Assembly (NCBI RefSeq): GCF_003732225.1
Contig: NZ_MOBJ01000006.1
Span: 310,001-374,000 of the forward strand
From: Pseudomonas brassicacearum
GTDB lineage: Bacteria > Pseudomonadota > Gammaproteobacteria > Pseudomonadales > Pseudomonadaceae
Reading direction: 5' to 3'
Length of the DNA: 64,000 nucleotides
Positions 1 to 8,431 of this stretch are shown here, piece after piece. The position numbers were made by a program, and so were the translations under genes. Below the pieces are notes generated by a model, which did no database searches, had not been told where the DNA came from, and saw nothing but the letters and a program-made list of their open reading frames with translations. How positions within the stretch are numbered: the first letter of the stretch is position 1; each line of letters starts with the position of its first letter.

Positions 1-516
1 CAGCTCAAGAGCCTGACCCTCGAGCAGCAACTGACCTCGGCCGGTTTTAATCTGCAACAAAGTGAAATCGTCGCGCCGGCCGACGGCATTGCAGTCAGCC
101 TCGGCGTGCACACCGAAGGCGCAGTGATTCGCCCGGGTGAAACCTTGCTGGAGATCGTGCCCCAAGGCACGCACCTTGAGGTTGAAGGTCACCTGCCGGT
201 GAACCTGATCGACAAGGTCGGCAGCCACTTGCCGGTGGACATCCTGTTCACTGCGTTCAACCAGAGCAAAACCCCTCGGGTACCAGGCGAAGTCAGCCTG
301 ATTTCAGCCGACCAGATGGTCGACGAGAAAACCGGCGTGCCGTACTACGTGCTGCGCAGCAGCGTCAGCGATGTGGCCATGGAGAAACTCAACGGGCTGG
401 TGATCAAGCCGGGCATGCCGGCGGAAATGTTCGTACGCACCGGTGAACGCTCACTCCTCAACTATCTGTTCAAACCTCTGCTCGACCGGGCAGGCTCCGC
501 ATTGACCGAGGAATAA
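1..516 (+). CDS. aprE: Type I secretion membrane-fusion protein AprE (HlyD family), 3' part
   Basis: The reading frame is open from the first base of the window, so the N-terminus lies outside. The visible 171 residues are the C-terminal part of a HlyD-family periplasmic adaptor: a lipoyl/barrel-sandwich return segment around 'VAPADGIAV', then the beta-barrel domain 'LLEIVPQGTHLEVEGHLP', and the usual end 'IKPGMPAEMFVRTGERSLLNYLFKPLLDR'. The family bridges an inner-membrane ABC exporter to a TolC-type channel. It ends two bases before the outer-membrane gene aprF, so the two are surely co-transcribed. The expected substrates are the RTX lipases encoded downstream and a metalloprotease encoded upstream of the window. 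The family call is firm; the apr name rests on gene order. Confidence 0.9.
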   Translation, partial: QLKSLTLEQQLTSAGFNLQQSEIVAPADGIAVSLGVHTEGAVIRPGETLLEIVPQGTHLEVEGHLPVNLIDKVGSHLPVDILFTAFNQSKTPRVPGEVSLISADQMVDEKTGVPYYVLRSSVSDVAMEKLNGLVIKPGMPAEMFVRTGERSLLNYLFKPLLDRAGSALTEE

Positions 517-518
517 GG

Positions 519-1883
519 ATGTTCCGTCGTATGAGCAAGCTTTTCATTCTCGGGACCGCTATAGCATTGCTGGTCTGTACCCACGTTCACGCCATGGGGC
601 CATTCGAGGTTTACGAACAGGCGCTGCGCAACGATCCGATATTTCTCGGCGCCATCAAGGAACGTGATGCCGGCCTTGAAAACCGCACGATCGGTCGCGC
701 CGGCCTGCTGCCAAAACTGTCGTACAACTACAACAAGGGCCGCAACAACTCCAAGGCCACATCCCTGGACGAGCGCCGCCGCAACCAGACCGAAAACCGT
801 AACTACGACAGCTACGGCTCGACCTTCACCCTGCAACAACCGTTGTTCGACTACGAGGCCTACGCGGCGTATCGCAAGGGCGTGGCGCAATCGCTGTTCG
901 CCGATGAAAACTTTCGCGGCAAGAGCCAGGAACTGCTGGTGCGGGTGCTGACCTATTACACCCAGGCGCTGTTTGCCCAGGATCAGATCGACATCGCGCA
1001 AGCGAAGAAAAAAGCCTTCGAAGAACAGTTCCGGCAGAACGAGCAGATGTTCCGCCAGGGCGAGGGCACCCGCACCGATATTCTCGAAGCGGAATCGCGT
1101 TACGAACTGGCCACTGCCGAAGAGATTGAGGCTCGTGATGAGCAAGACGCTTCCTTGCGTGAGCTGGGGGCGCTGATCGGCACGCGGGATATTGATATCA
1201 AAGACCTCGAGCCTTTGGGCGAGTCCTTTGAGTCGTTCACCCTGCAACCGGCCAATTTCGACACCTGGCATGAGCTCGCACTGAGCAACAACCCGAACCT
1301 GGCTTCCCAGCGTCAGGCGGTTGAAGTGGCGCGGTTCGAAGTGGAGCGCAATCGCGCCGGGCACTTGCCCAGGGTCAACGCCTACGCGACAGCGCGCAAG
1401 AACGAGTCGGAAAGCGGCAACACCTACAACCAGCGTTACGACACCAACACCATCGGTATCGAGGTCACCATACCGCTGTATGCCGGTGGCGGGGTGTCGG
1501 CATCGACTCGTCAGGCCAGTCGTTCGATGGAGCAGGCCGAATACGATCTGGACTCGAAAACCCGCGAAACCCTGATCGAACTGCGTCGCCAGTTCAGTGC
1601 CTGCCTGTCGGGTGTCAGCAAGCTGCGCGCCTATCAAAAGGCCCTGACGTCGGCCGAAGCGCTGGTGGTCTCGACCAAGCAAAGCATCCTCGGCGGCGAG
1701 CGGGTCAACCTCGATGCACTGAATGCCGAACAGCAGCTCTACACCACGCGCCGTGACCTGGCCCAGGCCCGTTATGACTATTTGATGGCGTGGACCAAGT
1801 TGCATTACTACGCCGGCAACCTGCGTGAAGAGGACCTGGCCAAGGTCGATGAAGCCTTCGGCCCGCGCAAGACCACCCGATAA
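519..1883 (+). CDS. aprF: TolC-family outer membrane channel AprF of the type I secretion system
   Basis: This 454-residue protein starts with a signal peptide (basic start, hydrophobic stretch, then 'THVHAMGPFEVYEQAL'). It has the two-fold repeat of TolC-type outer membrane efflux proteins, with 'AYAAYRKGVAQSLFADENFR' in the first half and 'GIEVTIPLYAGGGVSASTRQA' in the second. It would form the outer-membrane exit duct of the AprDEF exporter. A purine-rich ribosome site (AATAAGG) lies just before the ATG, inside the end of aprE, which indicates translational coupling. Length and order fit AprF of Pseudomonas. A second in-frame ATG at codon 5 is a possible alternative start. Confidence 0.92.
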   Translation: MFRRMSKLFILGTAIALLVCTHVHAMGPFEVYEQALRNDPIFLGAIKERDAGLENRTIGRAGLLPKLSYNYNKGRNNSKATSLDERRRNQTENRNYDSYGSTFTLQQPLFDYEAYAAYRKGVAQSLFADENFRGKSQELLVRVLTYYTQALFAQDQIDIAQAKKKAFEEQFRQNEQMFRQGEGTRTDILEAESRYELATAEEIEARDEQDASLRELGALIGTRDIDIKDLEPLGESFESFTLQPANFDTWHELALSNNPNLASQRQAVEVARFEVERNRAGHLPRVNAYATARKNESESGNTYNQRYDTNTIGIEVTIPLYAGGGVSASTRQASRSMEQAEYDLDSKTRETLIELRRQFSACLSGVSKLRAYQKALTSAEALVVSTKQSILGGERVNLDALNAEQQLYTTRRDLAQARYDYLMAWTKLHYYAGNLREEDLAKVDEAFGPRKTTR

Positions 1884-1901
1884 GCACCTCACTGCTGCAC
1901 T

Positions 1902-1916
1902 CCCCCCGGATGGGGG
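1902..1916 (+). promoter_or_regulatory. GC stem-loop with GGA in the loop, candidate RsmA/CsrA site
   Basis: Six C residues (1902-1907), GGAT and then five G residues (1912-1916) can fold into a tight five-pair hairpin that exposes GGA in the loop. It lies about 28 bases before the ATG of the first autotransporter protease gene. No T-run follows, so it is not an obvious terminator. A GGA in an apical loop near a ribosome site is the form that RsmA/CsrA proteins recognise, and exoprotease genes of fluorescent pseudomonads are commonly under Gac/Rsm control. The regulatory role is inference. Confidence 0.4.
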
Positions 1917-1943
1917 ACTACAAGTCTAATAAGGCGAGATGTC

Positions 1944-4910
1944 ATGAACACGGATGTACGTCGTTATAGCTCCCAGCCGATCACCAGCGGCTCATTATTG
2001 TTGCTCGTCGCGGCGTTGCCCGCCGCAGTTCACGCGGCCTACCTTGATCCGGGGCAAGTAGGAGATCCCGCCAGTTGGCGCACAGCGGAATACCAACGGG
2101 ATTGGGGCCTGGACCGCATGCAGGCGAATCAGGCCTATGCCGACGGTATCACCGGCAAAGGGGTGAAGATCGGCGCGCTGGACTCAGGTTTTGATCCGAA
2201 CCATCCCGAAGCCGCACGCTTTCATGCAGTCACGGCCACCGGTAATTACCTCAACGGCACGCCGTTCAGTGTCAGCGGCAATCACAACGCCAACAACGAC
2301 TCCCACGGCACCCACGTCACCGGCACCATGGGCGCCGCGCGTGACGGCGTCGGTATGCATGGCGTGGCGTTCAACGCGGATGTGTATGTCGCCAACACCA
2401 ATCAGAACGACAGCTTCCTCTTTGGCCCGGGCCCCGATCCGCGTTATTTCAAAGCGGCCTATGACGCCTTGGCCGATGCCGGCGTACGGGTGATTAACAA
2501 CAGCTGGGGCAGCCAGCCCAAGGATGTCGACTACAAGACGATCGAGAGCCTGCACGCCGCCTATGCCCAGCACTGGAACCAGAACACCTGGATCGATGCG
2601 GCGGCCGATGTCTCGCGTCGTGGCGTGATCAACGTGTTCAGCGCCGGCAACAGTGGTTACGCCAACGCCAGCGTGCGCGCGGCCCTGCCGTATTTCGAGC
2701 CGGACCTGGAAGGCCACTGGTTGGCGGTGTCGGGGCTCGATAAAAACAATCAGCAGAAATACAACCAGTGCGGGATCGCCAAGTACTGGTGCATCAGCAC
2801 GCCGGGCGCGCAGATCTACAGCACCATCGTCGGTGGCGGTTATGCCAGCTACAACGGCACGTCGATGGCGGCGCCGCATGCCACCGGCGCCTTGGCACTG
2901 GTGATGGAACGCTACCCGTACATGAACAACCAGCAAGCCTTGCAGGTGCTGCTGACCACCGCGACCCAGCTCGACGGCTCGATCACCGATGCGCCGAGCA
3001 CTCGGGTCGGTTGGGGCGTGCCCGACCTTGCGCGGGCAATGCGCGGGCCGGGGCAGTTGCTCGGTTCATTCGACGCCAACCTTGGCGCCGGCCAGCGTGA
3101 TGTATGGAGCAACGACATCTCGGACAAGGCGCTGATACAGCGTCAGAGCGAAGATGCCGCCGAGCACGGTGCCTGGCAACAGACCTTGAAAGACAAAGGC
3201 TGGGAAAACGGCATTGCGGCCAACGCCAGTCAGCAGGACAAGACCGATTACGCAGTGGGCACGGCGCGCGATGCGGCAGCCGCCACACGACTCTATGAAG
3301 GCAGCCTGATCAAATCCGGCGCGGGTCAGTTGATTCTGGCCGGGAACAACAGCTATCGCGGTGCGACTACGGTCAATGGCGGCTTGCTGACGGTCAATGG
3401 TTCGCTGAGCTCGGCGGTGACGGTCAACGACAGCGGCACCCTTGGCGGTTCCGGGCGGGTCGGCGCATTGACCGCGAAAAGCGGCGGCAGCGTCGCGCCG
3501 GGCAACTCGATCGGCACCTTGCACGTGGCCGGCGATGTGACCTTCGAGCCCGGTTCGACCTATGCCGTCGAGCTGTCTCCCACCAGCAGCGACAGCATCG
3601 TGGCCGGCGGTAAAGCCACGATCCAGGGCGCGACCGTGAGCCTTTCGCGGGAAAACAGTCCGACGCTGTTGAGCCCCAGCGACGTGAAAAGCCTGATCGG
3701 TCATCAGTACAACATCCTGCAAGCAGCCGGCGGTATTCAGGGCCAGTTTGGCGCTGTATTGCCGAACTACGCGTTTATCGGTGGCAGTCTCGATTACTCG
3801 GCGACCGGCGTGCAATTGGCGGTCGTGCGTAACGGCAACTCCTTTGCCAGCGTCGGGCAAACCCCGAATCAACGTTCCGTGGCGGCTGTCGTCGAGCAAT
3901 TGGGCACGGGCAATCCGGTGTACGAAAGCCTTTTGCTGTCGCCATCACCAGCCTCTGCCCAACAGGCGTTCCAGCAGTTGTCCGGGGAGATTTATCCGGC
4001 GCTCGACACCTTGCTGATCAACGACAGCCGTTACCTGCGTGATGCGGTGACGGAGCGTTTGCAGGCGGATCCGGCGACCGGCAGTAATGCTTGGGTCAAG
4101 GCGCTGGGCGCCTGGGGCAAGACCGATGCGCGCAACGACACAGCAGGCTCGACCACTTCGATTGGCGGCTTGCTGGCCGGGGTCGACGGTTTGCTCGACG
4201 AAGACACCCGACTCGGGTTTGTCACTGGTTACAGCGACAGTTCGCTGAACTTGGGCAGTGGCACCCATTCCCGGGCGCAGGTCGACAGCTACCACCTGGG
4301 CGCTTACGCCGGACGCGAACTGGGAGCACTGAGTCTGAGTCTCGGCGGTTCTTACAGCTGGCACCGGGCGGATATCAAGCGAGACCTGCAATACGGCGAT
4401 GTCAGCGCCAAGCAGAAAACCAGGGTCGACGCCAACACCACGCAATTATTCACCGAAGCTGCCTACCGAATGGACCGACAGCCCGTGGCACTGGAGCCGT
4501 TCGCCAACCTCGCCTATGTGCACCTGGACACCGAAGGTTTCACCGAAAAAGGCGATGCCGTAGCGCTTAAAAGTGACGGCGACAAACGTGATGCGGTGCT
4601 CGGCACGTTGGGCGTGCGAATGCTGAAAACCATCAACCTTTCCAGTCAGCAACAGCTCGACCTGGCCGGCACCCTCGGCTGGCAGCACAACCTGAGCGCT
4701 ACTCAATCGGAAGACCATTTGGCGTTTGCCAGCGGCGGGCCTGGGTTCGCGGTGGAAAGCGCACCACTGGCACGCAACGCGGCGCTGATCGGGGTCCAGG
4801 CAGGGCTGGCGTTGGCCAAGGACGTTCGTTTGAACCTTGATTACAACGGCCGTCTGGCCAGCGGCGAAAACAGCCACGGCGTAGGGCTGAGCCTTAATTG
4901 GCAGTTCTAA
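1944..4910 (+). CDS. pspA: Autotransporter serine protease (subtilisin S8), first copy
   Basis: The 988-residue product has a signal peptide (about 1-31, ending 'AAVHAAYLD') and an S8 peptidase domain (about 50-365) with the full catalytic triad: Asp80 ('GALDSG'), His121 ('DSHGTHVTG') and Ser307 ('NGTSMAAPHA'). The oxyanion Asn236 sits in 'SAGNSG'. A passenger-associated beta-helix repeat segment ('LILAGNNSYRGATTVNGGLLTVNGSL') follows, then a C-terminal autotransporter barrel (about 700-988) ending in the typical aromatic residue, 'LNWQF'. It would insert its own barrel in the outer membrane and expose or release the protease. It is not expected to use the adjacent type I exporter. It resembles the Serratia serine protease and PspA/PspB of fluorescent pseudomonads. 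Part of it is almost identical in DNA to the next protease gene. Confidence 0.92.
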   Translation: MNTDVRRYSSQPITSGSLLLLVAALPAAVHAAYLDPGQVGDPASWRTAEYQRDWGLDRMQANQAYADGITGKGVKIGALDSGFDPNHPEAARFHAVTATGNYLNGTPFSVSGNHNANNDSHGTHVTGTMGAARDGVGMHGVAFNADVYVANTNQNDSFLFGPGPDPRYFKAAYDALADAGVRVINNSWGSQPKDVDYKTIESLHAAYAQHWNQNTWIDAAADVSRRGVINVFSAGNSGYANASVRAALPYFEPDLEGHWLAVSGLDKNNQQKYNQCGIAKYWCISTPGAQIYSTIVGGGYASYNGTSMAAPHATGALALVMERYPYMNNQQALQVLLTTATQLDGSITDAPSTRVGWGVPDLARAMRGPGQLLGSFDANLGAGQRDVWSNDISDKALIQRQSEDAAEHGAWQQTLKDKGWENGIAANASQQDKTDYAVGTARDAAAATRLYEGSLIKSGAGQLILAGNNSYRGATTVNGGLLTVNGSLSSAVTVNDSGTLGGSGRVGALTAKSGGSVAPGNSIGTLHVAGDVTFEPGSTYAVELSPTSSDSIVAGGKATIQGATVSLSRENSPTLLSPSDVKSLIGHQYNILQAAGGIQGQFGAVLPNYAFIGGSLDYSATGVQLAVVRNGNSFASVGQTPNQRSVAAVVEQLGTGNPVYESLLLSPSPASAQQAFQQLSGEIYPALDTLLINDSRYLRDAVTERLQADPATGSNAWVKALGAWGKTDARNDTAGSTTSIGGLLAGVDGLLDEDTRLGFVTGYSDSSLNLGSGTHSRAQVDSYHLGAYAGRELGALSLSLGGSYSWHRADIKRDLQYGDVSAKQKTRVDANTTQLFTEAAYRMDRQPVALEPFANLAYVHLDTEGFTEKGDAVALKSDGDKRDAVLGTLGVRMLKTINLSSQQQLDLAGTLGWQHNLSATQSEDHLAFASGGPGFAVESAPLARNAALIGVQAGLALAKDVRLNLDYNGRLASGENSHGVGLSLNWQF
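3447..3885 (+). repeat. Near-identical segment shared by the two autotransporter genes (copy 1)
   Basis: This stretch matches 6901-7339 almost base for base at a constant offset of 3454, with only scattered substitutions. It encodes the linker between passenger and barrel, from about 'GGSGRVGALTAKSGG' to 'SVGQTPNQRSVAA'. The sequences on either side are clearly more diverged, which points to recent gene conversion or strong local homogenisation. Confidence 0.8.
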
Positions 4911-4916
4911 AGAACA

Positions 4917-5060
4917 CCACAGCTTTTGTAGCAGCTGGCGCAGCCTGCGTTCGAGTGCGCAGCGCTCGCAATCAGGGCAACCGTGTTTGGTCAGGAAAAC
5001 CGAGGGGGATGGTTTTACGACTGCTTCGCAGCCGAACGTCGCCTTCGGCAACTGCTACGG
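4917..5060. repeat. REP/BIME-like palindromic unit, type 2, tandem copy 1
   Basis: This 144-base unit begins 'CCACAGCTTTTGTAGCAGCT' and ends 'GGCAACTGCTACGG', so its ends are inverted repeats (GTAGCAG against CTGCTAC). The inner part has a second inverted pair (GTGCGCAGCGCTCG against CGACTGCTTCGCAGCC). It lies between the two autotransporter genes with a second copy directly after it. It looks like a pair of REP palindromes facing each other, of a class different from the GTGGGAGCGAGC class elsewhere in the window. Confidence 0.7.
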
Positions 5061-5071
5061 ATTTGTGCTCG

Positions 5072-5215
5072 CCACAGCTTTTGTAGCAGCTGGCGCAGCC
5101 TGCGTTCGAGTGCGCAGCGCTCGCCAATGCGGACGACTCGGTGAGCCTGACGTACCGCAGGGCATGGATTTACGACTGCTTCGCAGCCGAACGTCGCCTT
5201 CGGCAACTGCTACGG
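5072..5215. repeat. REP/BIME-like palindromic unit, type 2, tandem copy 2
   Basis: Same length and same ends as the unit starting at 4917, giving a tandem period of 155 bases. The outer arms match almost perfectly, while the central spacer differs ('GGTGAGCCTGACGTACCGCA' in this copy). It ends 77 bases before the start of the second autotransporter gene. With its partner it fills the 382-base gap between the two protease genes, where no gene is seen. Confidence 0.7.
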
Positions 5216-5292
5216 GGGAACTCGGAACAAAACAAGACGCGTGCAGGTAAGCACGCCGGGATTCAAGCACGACAACTAAGGAAGGTAGCTGC

Positions 5293-8200
5293 ATGGAAGG
5301 CAAGTCTCGCAACAACACGCCTGTGCAAATCGGCATCAGCCGCAAGGCAAAAGCCCTCAATGGGGCCTTTATCGCGTATCTGGCAGCGACCGGTGTCGCT
5401 CAGGCCGCACCCTATGTGGAAAACGGCGTGCCCGGCGATCCGAACAGCTGGCGCAGCAGCGAGTTCAACGCCGAATGGGGCCTGGGCGCGATCAACGCTC
5501 AGGATGCCTACGCGGCCGGCTACACCGGCAAAGGCGTCAAACTGGGGATCTTCGATCAACCGGTCTACGCCCAACACCCGGAGTTCTCCGGGGCAAATAA
5601 AGTGCTGACCCTGGTCACCAGCGGTATCCGCGAATACACCGACCCCTACATTCCGGTCAAAGCCGGAGATGCCTTTCGGTATGACGGCACACCGTCGGTG
5701 GGTTCCGACGGCAAGCTGGGCTCTCACGGCACCCACGTCGGCGGGATTGCCGCCGGCAGCCGCGATGGCAGCCCGATGCACGGCGTGGCCTTCAATGCGC
5801 AAATCATCAGCGCCGACAACGGCGACCCGGGACCTGAAGACGGGATCATTCTCGGCAACGACGGCGCGGTCTACAAAGCCGGCTGGGACGCTCTGCGAGA
5901 AAGTGGTGCACGGATCATCAACAACAGCTGGGGCATCGGCATCACCGACCGCTTCAAAAAGGGTGGCAAGGACCCGGCGTTCGCGCATTTCACCGTGCAG
6001 GACGGCCAGGCTCAGTTCGATCAGATCCAGCCGTTGCTCAACACCAAACAGGGCGGTGCTTACCGAGGCGCCATCGACGCGGCCCGTAGCGGCATCGTGA
6101 CGATCTTCGCTGCTGGTAACGACTACAATCTCAACAACCCGGACGCGATTGCCGGCCTGGGTTACTTCGTGCCGGACATTGCTGCGAACTGGGTCACCGT
6201 CGCGGCTCTGCAGATGAACCCGGACACCAATAGCCCCAATCCCTACATCATCAGCACCTTCTCGTCGCGCTGTGGTTATACCGCAGGCTTTTGCGTGTCG
6301 GCACCGGGTACCAAGATCTACAGCGCAGTGATCGGCGGCACCAGCGTCGACAACCTGACCATGGGCTATGCCAACAAGAACGGCACCTCGATGGCCGCGC
6401 CACACGCGGCCGGCGCCACGGCAGTGTTGATGGAACGCTTCCCGTACATGACCGGCGCGCAGGTCGCCACAGTACTGAAAACCACCGCCACCGACCTGGG
6501 CGCACCGGGCATCGACTCGTTGTACGGCTGGGGCATGATCAACCTGCGCAAGGGTATCGATGGTCCGGGCATGTTCGTCGCCGATGCCGATATTCCGCAG
6601 GAATTCCGCGTGGCCGGGGCCTATGGCTCAGGCCAGTTTGTCGCCGACCTGCCAGGCGTTGGCGCGGTCATCGATGCTGGCAAGCCAACGCAGCGAATCT
6701 GTAATGACATCAGGTGCGGGCTCGATGTCTGGCGCAACGATATTTCCGGCCACGGTGGTTTGACCAAGCAGGGTATCGGTACGCTGGTGATGACCGGCAG
6801 CAACACATATGCCGGGCCAACCCTGGTGAACCAGGGGCGGTTGGCGGTTAACGGTTCGTTGCAGTCAGCGGTCACGGTCAATGACAGCGGCATCCTCGGT
6901 GGTTCCGGGCAGGTCGGCGCATTGACCGCGAAAAGCGGTGGCACCGTCGCACCGGGCAACTCGATCGGCACCTTGCACGTCGCCGGCGATGTGACCTTCG
7001 AGCCCGGTTCGACCTATGCCGTCGAGCTGTCTCCCACCAGCAGCGACAGCATCGTTGCCGGCGGCACAGCCACGATCCAGGGCGCGACCGTTAGCCTTTC
7101 GCGGGAAAACAGTCCGACGCTGTTGAGCCCCAGCGACGTGAAAAGCCTGATCGGTCATCAGTACAACATCCTGCAAGCGGCCGGCGGTATTCAGGGCCAG
7201 TTTGCCGCGGTGTTGCCAAACTACGCGTTTATCGGTGGCAGTCTCGATTACTCGGCGACCGGCGTGCAATTGGCGATCGAGCGTAATGGCAACTCCTTTG
7301 CCAGCGTCGGGCAAACCCCGAATCAGCGTTCCGTGGCAGCGGCTGCCGAGCAGTTGGGCGCGGGCGATCCCGTGTATGAAAGCCTGCTGCTGTCACCGAG
7401 CGCGGCGGCCGCGCAGCAAGCTTTCCAGCAACTGTCCGGGGAAATTCATCCGGCGGTTGGCACCTTGCTGGTCAACGATTCGCGCTATCTGCGTGATGCC
7501 GTTGGTGAGCGTCTGCGCGATGGCGGCCTCTATGACGCCGCAACACCCAACAGCAACGAGAACAACGCCTGGGTCAAAGTGCTGGGCGCCTGGGGCAAGA
7601 CCGACAGCGGCCACGACAACGCCAACTACACCAGTTCCATCAGCGGTCTGCTGGCTGGGGGCGACGGTTTGATTGCCGACCACACTCGACTAGGTTTCGT
7701 CACCGGCTACAGCAACAGCTCGTTGAACATGGGCAATGGCACCCATTCTTCTGCCTCGGTCGACAGCTACCACCTGGGGCTGTACGCCGGGCATGAAATG
7801 GATGCGCTGCGTCTGAGCGTCGGCGGTGCGTACAGCTGGCACCGCATCGACACTCAACGCGATGTGCAGTTCGGCGACATCAGCACCAAGCAGAAATCCA
7901 AGCGCGATGCGCACACTACACAAGTGTTCACTGAGGCAGCCTATCGCCTGGACCTGCAACCGTTGGCGCTGGAGCCATTCGCCAACCTGGCCTACGTGCA
8001 CCTGGGCAGCGACAGCTTTACCGAGAAGGGTGGCGCGGCGGCACTCAAGGGCGGCGACGACAACCGTGATGCAGTGCTTTCCACGCTGGGCCTGCGAGCG
8101 AGCAAACGCCTGGCGCTCACCGAGCATCAGCAACTCGACCTGTCCGGGACCCTGGGCTGGCAGCACAACCTGAGCAATACCCACTCCGAGGAAAACCTCG

Positions 8201-8388
8201 CGTTTGCATCCGGCGCTACGCCGTTCGCCGTGCAAAGCGTTTCCATGGACCGCAACGCGGCCGTGGTCGGCGTTCGCGCAGGCCTGGCGCTGGCGCGCGA
8301 TATCACCCTGAACCTGGATTACAACGGACTGCTGGGCTCGCGGGACAAGACCCATGGCGTCGGGCTGACCCTCGACTGGCAGTTCTGA
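5293..8388 (+). CDS. pspB: Autotransporter serine protease (subtilisin S8), second copy
   Basis: The 1031-residue protein is a paralogue of the preceding gene. It has an extended signal region (about 1-39, ending 'GVAQAAPYV') and an S8 protease domain with Asp88 ('GIFDQP'), His145 ('GSHGTHVGG') and Ser366 ('NGTSMAAPHA'). The passenger linker is shared with copy 1, and a C-terminal autotransporter barrel ends 'LTLDWQF'. Its passenger has insertions relative to the first copy (around 'GIGITDRFKKGGKDPAF' and 'MNPDTNSPNPYII'), so the substrate range may differ. The ATG follows 'AAGGAAGGTAGCTGC'. The gene lies between the first protease and the lipases, as in the P. chlororaphis pue locus. The triad is complete, so it is predicted to be active. 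Confidence 0.92.
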   Translation: MEGKSRNNTPVQIGISRKAKALNGAFIAYLAATGVAQAAPYVENGVPGDPNSWRSSEFNAEWGLGAINAQDAYAAGYTGKGVKLGIFDQPVYAQHPEFSGANKVLTLVTSGIREYTDPYIPVKAGDAFRYDGTPSVGSDGKLGSHGTHVGGIAAGSRDGSPMHGVAFNAQIISADNGDPGPEDGIILGNDGAVYKAGWDALRESGARIINNSWGIGITDRFKKGGKDPAFAHFTVQDGQAQFDQIQPLLNTKQGGAYRGAIDAARSGIVTIFAAGNDYNLNNPDAIAGLGYFVPDIAANWVTVAALQMNPDTNSPNPYIISTFSSRCGYTAGFCVSAPGTKIYSAVIGGTSVDNLTMGYANKNGTSMAAPHAAGATAVLMERFPYMTGAQVATVLKTTATDLGAPGIDSLYGWGMINLRKGIDGPGMFVADADIPQEFRVAGAYGSGQFVADLPGVGAVIDAGKPTQRICNDIRCGLDVWRNDISGHGGLTKQGIGTLVMTGSNTYAGPTLVNQGRLAVNGSLQSAVTVNDSGILGGSGQVGALTAKSGGTVAPGNSIGTLHVAGDVTFEPGSTYAVELSPTSSDSIVAGGTATIQGATVSLSRENSPTLLSPSDVKSLIGHQYNILQAAGGIQGQFAAVLPNYAFIGGSLDYSATGVQLAIERNGNSFASVGQTPNQRSVAAAAEQLGAGDPVYESLLLSPSAAAAQQAFQQLSGEIHPAVGTLLVNDSRYLRDAVGERLRDGGLYDAATPNSNENNAWVKVLGAWGKTDSGHDNANYTSSISGLLAGGDGLIADHTRLGFVTGYSNSSLNMGNGTHSSASVDSYHLGLYAGHEMDALRLSVGGAYSWHRIDTQRDVQFGDISTKQKSKRDAHTTQVFTEAAYRLDLQPLALEPFANLAYVHLGSDSFTEKGGAAALKGGDDNRDAVLSTLGLRASKRLALTEHQQLDLSGTLGWQHNLSNTHSEENLAFASGATPFAVQSVSMDRNAAVVGVRAGLALARDITLNLDYNGLLGSRDKTHGVGLTLDWQF
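6901..7339 (+). repeat. Near-identical segment shared by the two autotransporter genes (copy 2)
   Basis: This is the counterpart of 3447-3885. The longest runs encode 'SIGTLHVAGDVTFEPGST' and 'ENSPTLLSPSDVKSLIGHQY' with almost no synonymous differences. That is unexpected if the two genes had diverged freely. Confidence 0.8.
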
Positions 8389-8431
8389 TTTGAAAAACCG
8401 CAACACGTACCAGCAATGAAGAGGCAAGAAA

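Noticed and set aside
462..1892. Long reading frame on the minus strand opposite aprF
   Set aside because: It is an antisense shadow of a clear TolC-family gene, with no family motif and no ribosome site. High GC in third positions produces such frames throughout the window.
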